The notes: a model not told the origin generated them from the sequence alone. Positions 17,144 to 26,562 are shown, numbered from the stretch's first letter. The stretch: 64,000 bases of DNA from Streptomyces chartreusis NRRL 3882 (GCF_900236475.1 NZ_LT963352.1:4232501-4296500); one strand, 5' to 3'. Translations and numbers: made by a program.

Positions 17144-18808
17144 TCAGCCCCGGTGCAGCCAGGCGGTGGTGTCCGGCGGCAGCAGACCCTCATCGTCCAG
17201 CAGCCCCGAGGCGAGGAGGGGGCTGTGGCCTGCGGGGAGGGAAACGGGCTGGTCGGACAGGTTCACCGCGCACACCACGCCGTTGCCCCGCTCGAAGAGC
17301 AGCGTGCCCTGCGGGCTCTCCAGCCAGCGGAACTCCTCGCCGCGCAGGCCGGGCTCGGTGCGGCGCAGGCGCAGGGCAGCGCGGTAGAGCTGGAGCATGG
17401 AGGCGGGGTCGGCCCGGTTGGCCTCGGCGGTGTACGACTTCCAGTCCTCGGGCTGGGGCAGCCAGGGCGCGGCGCCGGAGGTGCTGAAGCCGAACGGCGG
17501 GGTGTCACCGGTCCACGGGAGGGGGACTCGGCAGCCGTCGCGACCGCGGAGGGTGTGGCCGGAGCGTTCCCAGATGGGGTCCTGGAGGAGTTCCTCCGGG
17601 ATGTCCTCGACCTCGTAGAGGCCCAACTCCTCACCCTGGTAGACATACGCGCCTCCCGGCAGGGCCAGCATCAACAGGGCCGCCGCCCGGGCGCGGCGTG
17701 TCCCGAGAGCGAGGTCGGTGGGGATCGGCCGGTCCCGGAACAGGGCCTGGACGCCGGTGTCGGCGCGGCCGTAGCGGGTGACGTGGCGCGTCTCGTCGTG
17801 GTTGGACAGCACCCAGGTGGCGGGCGCGCCGACGGCGGCGAGGCTGGTGATGCTGCGGTCGATGACATCGCGCAACGCGCCTGCGTCCAAGGGGCACTTG
17901 AGGAAGTCGAAGTTGAAGGCGGTGTGGAGCTGGTCCGGGCGGAGGTACTCCGGCATGCGGCGGGGGCGCACATGGGCCTCTGCGACGAAGACGCGGGGGT
18001 CGGGGTAGCTGTCCGCGATGGCGCGCCAGCTGCGGAAGATGTCGTGCAGTCCGTCGCGGTCCCAGTGCGGGTGGTCCTGCTGGCCCTCGCCCGTGAGGAC
18101 GGAGAACTCGGTCAGCCCGAGGTCGGGCAGCGCCGGGTCCTTGACCATGCCGTGGGCGACGTCGATGCGGAAGCCGTCGACGCCGAGGTCGAACCAGAAG
18201 CGCAGGATGGACTCGAACTCGGCCCGGACCTCGGGGTTGTCCCAGTTGAGGTCGGGCTGTTCGGGGGCGAAGAGGTGGAGGTACCACTGGCCGTCGGGCG
18301 TGCGGGTCCAGGTGGGGCCGCCGAAGGCCGCGTGCCAGTCGTTCGGGGGCAGGGAGCCGTCCTCGCCCCTGCCGTCGCGGAAGATGAACCGCTCCCGCTC
18401 CGGCGAACCGGGCCCGGCGGCCAGCGCCTGCTGGAACCAGGCGTGCTGGTCGGAGACGTGGTTGGGAACGATGTCCAGGATCACGCGCAGGCCCAGCTCG
18501 TGGGCCTCGGCGATCAGCTGCTTCGCCTCATCGAGGGTGCCGAACGTGGGGTGGATGTCGCGGAAGTCGGAGACGTCGTAGCCGCCGTCGGCCAGCGGGG
18601 ACGGGTACCAGGGGTTGATCCAGATCGCGTCGACGCCGAGGTAGGCCAGGTACTGCAGTCGGGAGCGCAGGCCGGCGATGTCGCCGGTGCCGTCGCCGTC
18701 GCCGTCGGCGAAGCTGCGTATGTAGACCTGGTAGATGGCGGCCCTGCGCCACCAGTCGGCATCGGCTGCGGCTTCGGCGGGCAGCGCGGTGGGGGTCGGA
18801 TTGCTCAT
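17144..18808 (-). CDS. GH13 alpha-glucosidase (oligo-1,6-glucosidase/maltodextrin type)
   Basis: Cytoplasmic glucosidase of 554 aa with no signal peptide. The start is the ATG at 18808 (MSNPTPTALPAEAA), just before the conserved WWRRAAIYQVYIRSF. GH13 region I is DIVPNHVSDQH (about 112-122). Region II is GFRIDVAHG with nucleophile Asp216, region III is VFVAEAHV with acid/base Glu277, and region IV is VLSNHDETRH with Asp338. The architecture is that of GH13 subfamily 23/30-like alpha-glucosidases. It ends the operon SBP-permease-permease-GH13 and would split the imported alpha-glucoside to glucose. Confidence 0.94.
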   Translation of the reverse strand: MSNPTPTALPAEAAADADWWRRAAIYQVYIRSFADGDGDGTGDIAGLRSRLQYLAYLGVDAIWINPWYPSPLADGGYDVSDFRDIHPTFGTLDEAKQLIAEAHELGLRVILDIVPNHVSDQHAWFQQALAAGPGSPERERFIFRDGRGEDGSLPPNDWHAAFGGPTWTRTPDGQWYLHLFAPEQPDLNWDNPEVRAEFESILRFWFDLGVDGFRIDVAHGMVKDPALPDLGLTEFSVLTGEGQQDHPHWDRDGLHDIFRSWRAIADSYPDPRVFVAEAHVRPRRMPEYLRPDQLHTAFNFDFLKCPLDAGALRDVIDRSITSLAAVGAPATWVLSNHDETRHVTRYGRADTGVQALFRDRPIPTDLALGTRRARAAALLMLALPGGAYVYQGEELGLYEVEDIPEELLQDPIWERSGHTLRGRDGCRVPLPWTGDTPPFGFSTSGAAPWLPQPEDWKSYTAEANRADPASMLQLYRAALRLRRTEPGLRGEEFRWLESPQGTLLFERGNGVVCAVNLSDQPVSLPAGHSPLLASGLLDDEGLLPPDTTAWLHRG

Positions 18809-18855
18809 GGTGCTCGGTCCTGACTGTCTGAAGAGGAGGGTGGGGGTGGTGGTGG

Positions 18856-19698
18856 TCAGCCCTTGACCGAGCCCTGGAGGAGCGCCTTGACGAAGTGGCG
18901 TTGCAGAACCAGGAACACGAGGATCGTGGGAGCCATGATGAGAAGGGCGCCGGCGTTCAACAGGACCTGGTCGGTGCTGTATTTCGTGGTGAACGCCTGC
19001 AACGCGCCTGCCATGGTGCGCTTGTCGGGGTCGTCGATCAGCACCAGGGCGAGCAGGAACTGGTTCCAGGTGGACAGGAACATCAGCAGCGCCAGGGACG
19101 CGATCGCGGGGCGGGCGAGCGGCAGGTGGATGTGGAACAGCGCGCGCCAGGGGCCGGCGCCGTCCATGCCCGCCGCCTCGGACAACTCCTTCGGTACTCC
19201 TGCGAAGTGCGCCCGCATCCAGAACACCGCGAACGGCATGTTCATCCCGATGAGCGGCAGGATCAGCGCCCACTGGGTGCCCAACAGGCCCATGGCCCTG
19301 GTCTGTTCGTAGAGGGGGACGATGACGATCTCGTACGGCAGGGTCAGTGTCAGGACGAGGACCGTGTAGAAGACGCCGCCCAGCGGGATCTCCAGTACGG
19401 CGATCGCGTACGCGGCCATCGTCGCGATCAGGACCGCGGCGGGGACGACGCCGAGCACGATGAGCGTGCTGGACTTGAGCAGGGTCGTGATGTTGGCGAC
19501 GTTCCAGGCGTCGACGAAGTTGTGCCAGTGCGGGTCGGACGGCCAGCTCAGTCCGGAGGGGAACGTGCCCTGGGGGGCGAGGGCCGCGCTGACCATGCTC
19601 AGGAGCGGTACGACGGAGTAGAGCGCGGCGGCGGTGATGAGGATGAGTCCGGGAGCGCGACGGCGAAGTGCGCGTGCGGTGTGCGTGCGTGCGGGCAT
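18856..19698 (-). CDS. Sugar ABC permease, MalG-like
   Basis: Second permease of the alpha-glucoside importer, 280 aa, six membrane segments. The basic start (HTARALRRRAPGLILI) precedes the first segment; the EAA loop is VPKELSEAAGMDGAGPWRAL (residues about 165-184) and the end is RHFVKALLQGSVKG, typical of MalG. It follows the MalF-like gene by 4 nt and precedes GH13 by 47 nt. Confidence 0.94.
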   Translation of the reverse strand: MPARTHTARALRRRAPGLILITAAALYSVVPLLSMVSAALAPQGTFPSGLSWPSDPHWHNFVDAWNVANITTLLKSSTLIVLGVVPAAVLIATMAAYAIAVLEIPLGGVFYTVLVLTLTLPYEIVIVPLYEQTRAMGLLGTQWALILPLIGMNMPFAVFWMRAHFAGVPKELSEAAGMDGAGPWRALFHIHLPLARPAIASLALLMFLSTWNQFLLALVLIDDPDKRTMAGALQAFTTKYSTDQVLLNAGALLIMAPTILVFLVLQRHFVKALLQGSVKG

Positions 19699-19702
19699 CG
19701 GA

Positions 19703-20620
19703 CTACTTCTCCCGGAACAGGCGCTGGAGCGGGACGACTACGGCGATCACGACCAGGGCGAGGACTACGGCGAGCGCGGAGGCCGCGCCGAGGCGGGCGT
19801 CGTTGAAGGCCAGGTTGTAGACGGCGACACCGGGGACCATGGTCTGGGTGCCGGGGCCGCCCTGGGTGGAGAGGTAGACGACGTCGAAGCTGGCGAGCGC
19901 GGCGATGATCGTGATGGTGACGCAGACGCCGATCTCGTTGCGCAGTCCGGGCAGGGTGACGGCCAGGAACTGGCGGATGGGGCCTGCGCCGTCGATGCGG
20001 GCCGCCTCGTACAGGCTGTTGTCGATCTTTCCGATGCCGGCCAGGAGCAGCATCGTGCACAGTCCGGTGGAGAGCCAGGTGCCGATGAAGCCGACCGCGG
20101 TCAGGGCCCAGGTGAAGTCGGCGAGCCAGGGGCGGGCGACGTCGTCGAGGCCGATGGCGCGCAGGAGTTGGTTGACCACGCCGTTGTCGGAGTACATCCA
20201 CGTCCAGGCGACACCGGCGGCGGCGCCGGGAATGATCTGCGGCAGGAAGAGCAGCGTGCGGGCCAGTGCTCCGGTGAAGCGGCCTCGCAGCTGCCGTAGT
20301 ACGGAGGCGGTGATCAGGGCGATCGTCACCGGCAGGATGGTGAAGAACAGGATCAGGTAGAAGGCGTGGAGCAGGGAGGAGAACTGCTCGTTGTCCGTGA
20401 AGACCTGGGTGTAGTTCTTCAGGCCCACCCAGGTGGAGGCGCCGACGCCGTCCCAGTCGTAGAAGGAGTACTGGATGGACATCAGGACCGGGCGGAAGTT
20501 GAAGACGCCGTAGAAGGCGAGGGCGGGGAGGGCGAAGAGCCAGCCGGCCCACCGCCGGGCCCGGAGCCGGTGGCGGCTGCGGGTGGCGGTGGCGCCGGCG
20601 GGCGACTTGATGGATCGCAT
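19703..20620 (-). CDS. Sugar ABC permease, MalF-like
   Basis: First permease of the alpha-glucoside importer, 305 aa. The start is the ATG at 20620 (MRSIKSPAGATATRSRHR), 5 nt after the binding-protein stop; the longer open frame upstream is out of frame with the binding protein and is noise. The first membrane segment is WLFALPALAFYGVFNF, the EAA loop is SLYEAARIDGAGPIRQFLAV, and VVYLSTQGGPGTQTMV is a MalF-like late motif. Confidence 0.94.
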   Translation of the reverse strand: MRSIKSPAGATATRSRHRLRARRWAGWLFALPALAFYGVFNFRPVLMSIQYSFYDWDGVGASTWVGLKNYTQVFTDNEQFSSLLHAFYLILFFTILPVTIALITASVLRQLRGRFTGALARTLLFLPQIIPGAAAGVAWTWMYSDNGVVNQLLRAIGLDDVARPWLADFTWALTAVGFIGTWLSTGLCTMLLLAGIGKIDNSLYEAARIDGAGPIRQFLAVTLPGLRNEIGVCVTITIIAALASFDVVYLSTQGGPGTQTMVPGVAVYNLAFNDARLGAASALAVVLALVVIAVVVPLQRLFREK

Positions 20621-20625
20621 ACTGC

Positions 20626-22017
20626 TCAGCTGCTCTTCAGTGCGTCGGCGTAGGTGGTCTGGAGGGTCTCGACCATCGCGGCGGGCTCGACCTTGCCGGA
20701 GACCAGCAGCTGAAGCTGCTGGGTCAGCTTGGTGCTGAGGGCCGGGGCGGCGTTCTGCAGCCAGCTGTCGAAGCCGTTGTCGGCGGCGATCGCGGCGTAA
20801 CCGGCCTGGATCTGTTCGGTCAGCGTGCCCGACAGCGACGGCTTGCCCGGGGCGGCCGTGCCGGAGGTCAGGGCAGCGTAGCCGTTGTCGACGGCGACCT
20901 TCGCGGCCTCGGGGGTGGTGAGGAAGTCCAGGAACAGGGCGGCGGCGTCCTTGTTCTTGGAGCGAGCGGCGATGGAGAAGGCGAGGGTGTTGCTGGTCAT
21001 GCCCGCGTACGGGCCGTCCTGCGTGGCCGGCGGCATCGGGAAGACGCCGTACTTGCCCTTGAAGTTCTTGTCGAGGGTCTGCGTGATCCAGCTGCCCTGG
21101 AAGAAGAACAGGCCCTTGCCGCCGGTGAACTTGCCGTACGACGCCTCCTGGTTGAGGGCGTTGACGTCGGAGGCGAAGTAACCGGCCTTGATCCACTTCT
21201 GCAGTGTCCCGGTGGCCTTGACCGCCTCCGGGGTGTCCAGGTTCGCGCCCGGCTGGTGGTACACGATGTCGCTGAGCTTCTCGGCGCCCATGTAGTCGCC
21301 CAGCAGCAGGTTGTAGAGGTGGCCGATCAGGCCGTCCTGGTTGGATGCGACGATCGGGGTGATGCCTGACTTCTTCGCCTTGGCCATGACGGCTTCGAGG
21401 TCCGAGACGGAGCCGGGAACCTTCTTCATGCCGACCTTGGCGGCCAGCTCCTTGTTGTAGAAGACGCCGACCAGCGGGCCCGCCGAACCGCCCGCCTGAT
21501 ACAGCGGACCGCCGCCGACCGCGCCGTTCGACACGCGTCCGGGCGCGAGCGCGGAAGCCGGGACCTTCGAGCTCCAGCCGTACGCCTTGTCGTAGGCGTC
21601 GAGGTTGGTGAGCAGGTTGTCCTTGACGCCGCCGAGGAGGTCGTAGGGCTGGACGAGGTCGGGCGTGGAGTCGGAGGCCAGCAGCCTCGGCAGGACGGTG
21701 TTGTAGTTGTTGTCCGCCTCGACCCGCAGCTTCACCTTGATCTTCGGGTACTTGGCCATGAAGGCGTCCGCCAGGCCCTGCTCGTACGTCTGCAGGCCGG
21801 CCGCGGAGAACAGGGTCAACTCCGCGGGGGTGTCGGCGACGGCGGTGTTGACGGCGGTCGGCGTCGGGTTCGCCGCCGCGCCGGAGTCCGAGCCGGAGCC
21901 GGGAGCACTGCACGCGGCCAGCGTCACCAGCGCGGACACCGCGGCGACGGACGCCAGCGGGGCACGCAGGCGTCGGCCGGCGATTCTGACGGGGGAGGTG
22001 GGGTGCTGCTCGGGCAT
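20626..22017 (-). CDS. Sugar-binding lipoprotein, CUT1 (alpha-glucoside importer)
   Basis: Binding protein of 463 aa. The start is the ATG at 22017 (MPEQHPTSPVRIAGRR), with GAGGAGG 5 nt upstream; longer frames toward 22242 run into the operator region. The lipobox is LAAC after a hydrophobic stretch (SVAAVSALVTLAACS). SBP_bac_1 features include LFSAAGLQTYEQGLADAFMA and a central GGKGLFFFQGSWI. It opens the operon, 100 nt from the first GGAAGCGTTTCC operator, so the divergent LacI regulator should control it. Confidence 0.94.
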   Translation of the reverse strand: MPEQHPTSPVRIAGRRLRAPLASVAAVSALVTLAACSAPGSGSDSGAAANPTPTAVNTAVADTPAELTLFSAAGLQTYEQGLADAFMAKYPKIKVKLRVEADNNYNTVLPRLLASDSTPDLVQPYDLLGGVKDNLLTNLDAYDKAYGWSSKVPASALAPGRVSNGAVGGGPLYQAGGSAGPLVGVFYNKELAAKVGMKKVPGSVSDLEAVMAKAKKSGITPIVASNQDGLIGHLYNLLLGDYMGAEKLSDIVYHQPGANLDTPEAVKATGTLQKWIKAGYFASDVNALNQEASYGKFTGGKGLFFFQGSWITQTLDKNFKGKYGVFPMPPATQDGPYAGMTSNTLAFSIAARSKNKDAAALFLDFLTTPEAAKVAVDNGYAALTSGTAAPGKPSLSGTLTEQIQAGYAAIAADNGFDSWLQNAAPALSTKLTQQLQLLVSGKVEPAAMVETLQTTYADALKSS

Positions 22018-22118
22018 GATGCCTCCTCGCATCCATGCGGCTGCCGGTCCAGGGCACGGTCGGCAGACAGAGGTCGGCGAGCTTCCCGACCGGGCCACAG
22101 GGGATACGAAGGTCGTTT

Positions 22119-22132
22119 CGGAAGCGTTTCCG
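22119..22132. promoter_or_regulatory. LacI operator copy 1 (CGGAAGCGTTTCCG)
   Basis: Near-palindrome GGAAnCGnTTCC flanked by C and G, located on the binding-protein side of the divergent interval. An identical 13-mer occurs at 22273-22285, 154 bp away, so looping between two bound repressors is possible. Confidence 0.75.
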
Positions 22133-22272
22133 TTCCCGAAAGAGTGAGGCGGCCGAGCAAGCCTGTCAAGTAACGAACCCGCAACATACATGTGACGTGC
22201 TGAAACGATCAGATTGCCGGACAGGGTAGCGATCGGCATCATCGAGATTCTCGGAAACCCTTCCGAAGATTC

Positions 22273-22285
22273 CGGAAGCGTTTCC
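22273..22285. promoter_or_regulatory. LacI operator copy 2 (CGGAAGCGTTTCC)
   Basis: Second copy of the motif, 32 nt before the LacI start at 22318. Its position suggests autorepression, while copy 1 would control the uptake operon. Confidence 0.75.
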
Positions 22286-22317
22286 TATTAGCTCGGCCGG
22301 TGGGTTAGCCTTCCGGC

Positions 22318-23337
22318 ATGGCGCAGAGCTCCCAGAAGATCAACATGGCCGACGTGGCCCGTGCCGCCGGCGTCTCGATGGCCACCGCCTCCCGCGCGCT
22401 CAACAACGACTACGGCGTATCCGAGGCCACCCGCCGCCGCGTCCTCGCGGTCGCCGAGGAGCTCTCCTACGTCGTCTCCCCCGAGGCGTCCCGCCTGGCC
22501 GGCGGCGCCACCGGCCGGGTCGCGGTGGTCGTACCGCACATCTCCCGCTGGTTCTTCGCGGCGCTGCTGGAGGGACTGGAGTCGGTCCTGCGCGCGGCCG
22601 ACCTGGACGTGCTGCTCTACCACGTCGACGGCATCGAGGACCGCCACGACTTCTTCCACCGCCTGCCCGCCCGCCGCAAGGTCGACGCCGTCGTGGTCCT
22701 GGCCTTCCCCGTCGGCGAGGAGGAGCAGCGCCGCCTGGAGCTGATGGGCGTCACGATCATCGCCGCGGGCGGCCAGCACGCGCCCTACCCGAACGTCTCC
22801 ATCGACGACGAGACCGCCGGCCGCCAGGCCATGGACCACCTGCTCTTCCTGGGCCACCGCCGCATCGCGATGATCGCGGCAGTCGACCCGGACCAGCCGG
22901 ACGAGGTCCAGCCGTCGGGCCGCTCGAACGCGTACTACTCCGCTCTGCGCGACGCCGGCATCCCGGTCGACGAGCGGCTCGTCGTCACCGTCGACTGGGG
23001 CGGCGACCAGGGCGCCGACGCCATGGCCAAACTCCTCAGCCAGCCCGAGCCGCCCACCGCCGTATACGCCCACTCCGACCAGGTCGCCCTCGGCGCGATC
23101 CGCACACTCCGCCGCGCCGGACTGCGCATCCCCGACGACATGTCCGTCATCGGCATCGACGACCACCCGGTCGCCGAGCTGACCGACCTGACCACGGTGC
23201 GGCAACCGGTACGCGAGCAGGGAGAGCGTGCCGGGCGGATGCTCCTGGACATCCTGCGCGGCGAGGAGACAGAACACGACGTCGTCGTACCGACACAGCT
23301 GGTGATCAGGGGTAGTACGGCGCCGCCGCGCGGGTAA
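22318..23337 (+). CDS. LacI-family repressor of the alpha-glucoside locus
   Basis: 339 aa. The helix-turn-helix is at residues about 8-29 (INMADVARAAGVSMATASRA). The effector-domain signature is PDDMSVIGIDDHPVAELTDL, and the C-terminus RGSTAPP is typical of the CebR/MalR-like branch. It is divergent from the binding-protein operon, with the two GGAAGCGTTTCC sites between them. Streptomyces MalR and CebR act in this arrangement; the effector here should be the transported alpha-glucoside. Confidence 0.95.
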   Translation: MAQSSQKINMADVARAAGVSMATASRALNNDYGVSEATRRRVLAVAEELSYVVSPEASRLAGGATGRVAVVVPHISRWFFAALLEGLESVLRAADLDVLLYHVDGIEDRHDFFHRLPARRKVDAVVVLAFPVGEEEQRRLELMGVTIIAAGGQHAPYPNVSIDDETAGRQAMDHLLFLGHRRIAMIAAVDPDQPDEVQPSGRSNAYYSALRDAGIPVDERLVVTVDWGGDQGADAMAKLLSQPEPPTAVYAHSDQVALGAIRTLRRAGLRIPDDMSVIGIDDHPVAELTDLTTVRQPVREQGERAGRMLLDILRGEETEHDVVVPTQLVIRGSTAPPRG

Positions 23338-23425
23338 CCCTGTTCACCCGTCGGCACAGATTCCGTACTTCGAGTCTCGTCACCCGCTCCATGATGAAAC
23401 CCCAGGTCAGTGGCCTGGGTCTGTT

Positions 23426-23505
23426 TGTTATCTCCGTTCCAAGGTCCCGCTCCAGCGTTCGTACGGCCTGCGACAGCGACGGCTGCGGCATCCCATCCGG
23501 TCGCG
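23426..23505 (-). pseudogene. LysR-type HTH fragment
   Basis: The minus strand reads GMPQPSLSQAVRTLERDLGTE, the recognition helix region of a LysR regulator, with no N-terminal methionine region and no effector domain. About 25 codons survive between the LacI and QuiC-like genes. It may be the relic of a former regulator of the neighbouring catabolic genes. Confidence 0.5.
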
Positions 23506-23564
23506 TCGGTGCGGGTGGCTCGCTGACACACTCCCCTCTTCCGGGTCGCCGTTCCTCCGGGCCG

Positions 23565-25394
23565 TCATCGCCGCTGTGCGGCCAGTCGGACGGATGCGTT
23601 GGCGGCGCCGTAGCCGCCGTAGCCGGCGGTGCGTTGGACGATCTCGAAGAAGACGCGGCCCACGGTGGCCGTGTAGCAGTGGCGGAACTCGCCTCCGTGT
23701 TCGTCGCGGTCGTAGAGGATGCCGAGTTCCTGGTACGTGTCCAGCTCGCCGGGGGCGAAGTCGTAGCGGGCGTCGAGATCCTCGTAGTAGTTGGCGGGGA
23801 TCTTCAGCAGTTCCGCGCCGGCGGCACGGGTGCGGCGGGCGGCTGCGGTGATGTCGTCGGTGGTGAGGGCGATGTGCTGGGAGCGGGTGCGGGTGTCCGT
23901 GGCCGGGCTGGGGGCCAGGTTGAGGACAAGGCGCGGGGCGCCGTGGGCGCCGGTCAGGGCCCTGCTGCGGAAGAGACCGTAGGGGTCGGCCAGGTCGACG
24001 CTTTCGTGCGGGCGCAGGCCCAGCACCGCGCGGTGGAAGAGGACGGCTTCGTCGAAGTGGTGCCAGGGCTGGGTCAGGGCCACGTGGTCGAAGCCGGTGA
24101 CGGTCCCGTCTGGTGAGGGGGTCCGCCGCGGGTTGGCCGTAGCCGTGAAGTCGCTGGTCCAGTCGGCATGTCCAGGGCGTCCGGTGACGCAGAAGAACAG
24201 TTCGGTGCCGTCGGGGGCGGCGACCGCGTCCAGCGGGACGTCCTGGCTGCTGCGGCGTCGGGGCAGGACGGGGGCGAGCAGGGACTCGGCGCGATGGGCG
24301 GCGGCGCTCGGGTCGGGGGTCTCCAGGCCGATGGCGGTCAGGGACGTGCCGTCGATGGGGGTCCCCCCGCTCGAGCGCAGCCGAGAGTAGGGGAGGGTTC
24401 CGGTGCCGTGGTTGACCAGGATGCGGGCGTCGCCCTGTTCCCAGAGGTCCACCGGCTTTCCGGTGTGCCGTCCGGTGCGCCGGAAGCCGAGTGCGGTCAG
24501 GAGAGTGGTCACGGGCAGCGGGTCGGCGGTGGCGAGTTCGGCGAAGGCCACGCCGGTCGGGACGACCGGGGCCGGGAGCGGGGAGATGCCCGCGCTCTCC
24601 TCCAGGGCGATCAGCGAGCGCAGCGCGTCGACGGCGGTGCTGCCCGCGTCCGCCTGGCGGAACACGTCGTTGAAGACCTCCAGGGAGAGCGGGCCGCGGT
24701 AGCCGGCGTTCACGGCGTGGCGGACGAGGGAGGTCACGTCGAGGCCGCCCTGGCCGGGGAAGCAGCGGTAGTGGCGGCTCCATTGCAGGACGTCCATGGC
24801 GAGCAGCGGGGCGTCGGCCAGCTGGAGGAAGAAGATCTTCTCGCCGGGGATGTCCTCGATGCCCTTGGGGTTTGAGCCGCGCGAGAGGATGTGGAAGCTG
24901 TCCAGGCAGACCCCGAGCGCGGGGTGGCCGGCCTGTTCGACGATGCGCCAGGCGTGGTCGTAGGTGCTGACGTGCCGCCCCCAGGCGAGCGCCTCGTAAG
25001 CGATCCGGATGCCGAAGTCCTGGGCCAGGTCGGCGAGTCGGGCGAGTTGCGCGGCGGCGAGGGCGTCGTCGTCCACGGCCTGCGGGGAGACGTTGGAGCA
25101 CACCAGGAGCGTGTCGGCACCGAGCCTGCGCGTGACGTCGAACTTGCGCTCCGCCCGGCGCAGACTGCGTACGAACTCCGCCTCCGGAACGGCCTCGACG
25201 TCCCGCATGGGCTGGTAGAGGTCGATGGTAAGGCCGAGGTCGACGGCGCGGGCGCGGATCTCCTCCGGGGACAGGGGGCCGGCGAGCATGTCGTTCTCGA
25301 AGATCTCCACACCGTCGAAGCCGGCGCGGGCGGCGGCGGTCAGCTTCTCGGCGAGGGAGCCGCTGAGGCTGACCGTGGCGATGGACTTACGCAT
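23565..25394 (-). CDS. Bifunctional TIM-barrel/VOC protein, 3-dehydroshikimate dehydratase (QuiC1) type
   Basis: Expected to convert 3-dehydroshikimate to protocatechuate. 609 aa, with two domains: an AP-endonuclease-2-like TIM barrel (residues about 1-270; GFDGVEIFENDM, RIAYEALAWGRHV, GVCLDSFHILSRG) and a C-terminal 4-hydroxyphenylpyruvate-dioxygenase-like VOC region (about 290-600; TGFDHVALTQPWHHFDEAVL, RVFFEIVQRT). This is the architecture of Pseudomonas QuiC1-type dehydratases. The start is the ATG at 25394 (MRKSIATVSLSGS), overlapping the end of the dehydrogenase gene by 8 nt, so the pair is translationally coupled. No shikimate-pathway or protocatechuate genes are in view to confirm the flux. 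Confidence 0.88.
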   Translation of the reverse strand: MRKSIATVSLSGSLAEKLTAAARAGFDGVEIFENDMLAGPLSPEEIRARAVDLGLTIDLYQPMRDVEAVPEAEFVRSLRRAERKFDVTRRLGADTLLVCSNVSPQAVDDDALAAAQLARLADLAQDFGIRIAYEALAWGRHVSTYDHAWRIVEQAGHPALGVCLDSFHILSRGSNPKGIEDIPGEKIFFLQLADAPLLAMDVLQWSRHYRCFPGQGGLDVTSLVRHAVNAGYRGPLSLEVFNDVFRQADAGSTAVDALRSLIALEESAGISPLPAPVVPTGVAFAELATADPLPVTTLLTALGFRRTGRHTGKPVDLWEQGDARILVNHGTGTLPYSRLRSSGGTPIDGTSLTAIGLETPDPSAAAHRAESLLAPVLPRRRSSQDVPLDAVAAPDGTELFFCVTGRPGHADWTSDFTATANPRRTPSPDGTVTGFDHVALTQPWHHFDEAVLFHRAVLGLRPHESVDLADPYGLFRSRALTGAHGAPRLVLNLAPSPATDTRTRSQHIALTTDDITAAARRTRAAGAELLKIPANYYEDLDARYDFAPGELDTYQELGILYDRDEHGGEFRHCYTATVGRVFFEIVQRTAGYGGYGAANASVRLAAQRR

Positions 25395-26379
25395 CCTGGT
25401 CGCACCCTTCGGCCTCTGCGATGCTGATCCAGGTCTTCCCGGCACGTTCGGCGGCGCCGGCGAACGCCTGCTGGGCCTTCTCGAGCGAGAAGCGGGCCTC
25501 GATGACGGCTCCGGGCCGGGCTGCGGGCAGCTCGGCGATCGCGGTGGTGAAGTCGCCGGGGTGGTCGTAGATCATCGATCCGCGGAGCACCAGCTGGCGC
25601 CGGACCACGTCGTCGGTGGTCAGCGGCAGTTGGTGGGGGTTGAGGCCGATCAGGACGAGGGTGGCACCGGGGGCGGCGCGGTCCACGGCCGGGCGCAGGG
25701 CGGGCGCGTGGCCGGACGTTTCGAAGACGTACGTGAACCCGGTGCGGCCGTCGTCGGGTGTCGCGCCCAGCCGCTCGGCGCGGGCGAGGCGTTGCGGGTG
25801 CGGTTCGGTGACGACCGGCCGGATGCCGAGGCGGGCCAGGATCAGGCAGACCAGCAGTCCCTGGGCCCCGGCGCCGACGACCAGACAGCGGTCGGCGGGG
25901 GTCACTCCGCTGCGCCGTACAGCGGCCCGGGCCACGGTGTACGGCTCGGTGGCGGCGAGGTCGGCGCCTGTGAGGCCGTCCGGGACCGGGTGGGCGAAGT
26001 GCGCGGGCAGGGCGACGCGTTCGGCGAGGACGCCGGGGGCGTTCAGCCCGACGATGGCCCGGTGCGGGCAGGCCGAGGTCAGGCCGGTGAGGCAGTCGGC
26101 GCACTTGAGGCAGGCGTAGTTGGGTTCGATGACGACCCTCTGGCCCACCTGGCGGTCCCGTACGTCGCTGCCGACGGCGGCGATCCGGCCGAAGCCCTCG
26201 TGGCCCATGACCCACGGGGTCGCGGGCGGCAGGCGCTTGCCGTGGAAGACGGCGAGGTCGGTGCCGCACAGGCCCACTCCGACCATCCGGACGATGACGT
26301 CGTGCGGGCCGCAGACGGGCTCCGGCCAGTCGTCGACGGTCTCGATCCTGTTCGGCCCCGTGAGGACAGCTGCTTTCAC
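25387..26379 (-). CDS. Zinc-dependent medium-chain dehydrogenase
   Basis: NAD(P)-dependent polyol or alcohol dehydrogenase, 330 aa. Catalytic zinc ligands are in GLCGTDLAVFHG (Cys38) and GHEGFGRIAAVG (His59, Glu60). The structural zinc lobe (ACLKCADC, then SACPH) has four cysteines, and the Rossmann motif is VVGAGAQGLLVC. It is coupled to the QuiC-like gene and, with the ShiA-like transporter, would plausibly oxidise shikimate or quinate to the dehydro form. Known quinate/shikimate dehydrogenases belong to other families, so this role is inferred only from context. A palindrome (26389-26403) lies 9 nt upstream. Confidence 0.85.
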   Translation of the reverse strand: MKAAVLTGPNRIETVDDWPEPVCGPHDVIVRMVGVGLCGTDLAVFHGKRLPPATPWVMGHEGFGRIAAVGSDVRDRQVGQRVVIEPNYACLKCADCLTGLTSACPHRAIVGLNAPGVLAERVALPAHFAHPVPDGLTGADLAATEPYTVARAAVRRSGVTPADRCLVVGAGAQGLLVCLILARLGIRPVVTEPHPQRLARAERLGATPDDGRTGFTYVFETSGHAPALRPAVDRAAPGATLVLIGLNPHQLPLTTDDVVRRQLVLRGSMIYDHPGDFTTAIAELPAARPGAVIEARFSLEKAQQAFAGAAERAGKTWISIAEAEGCDQDA

Positions 26380-26388
26380 CAGAAACTC

Positions 26389-26403
26389 CTAGCGGTCCGC
26401 TAG
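26389..26403. promoter_or_regulatory. Palindrome CTAGCGGTCCGCTAG upstream of the dehydrogenase
   Basis: A 15-bp inverted repeat with one central base, 9 nt from the dehydrogenase start. Its core CGGTCCGCT recurs in reverse complement between the transporter and IclR genes (28139-28149). It is best explained as the IclR operator of this regulon. Confidence 0.65.
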
Positions 26404-26500
26404 ACGGATCAATCAATCCACTGTGCGGTCAGAATAGAAGGCAGACGAGCCCTCAACAAGGCCGAGAGCCTCACAAGAACGAGGGCTGGACAAGAGCAAG

Positions 26501-26528
26501 GGGCCCCGGCGGCAAGGCGCCGGGGCCC
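26501..26528 (-). terminator. Terminator hairpin after the ShiA-like transporter gene
   Basis: Perfect 11-bp arms GGGCCCCGGCG (26501-26511) and CGCCGGGGCCC (26518-26528) with a 6-nt loop, 34 nt beyond the transporter stop. It separates the transporter transcript from the dehydrogenase-QuiC transcript. Confidence 0.75.
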
Positions 26529-26562
26529 AGAAAGCCCCCGACCCGCTCGGGGGGGGGCTCCG

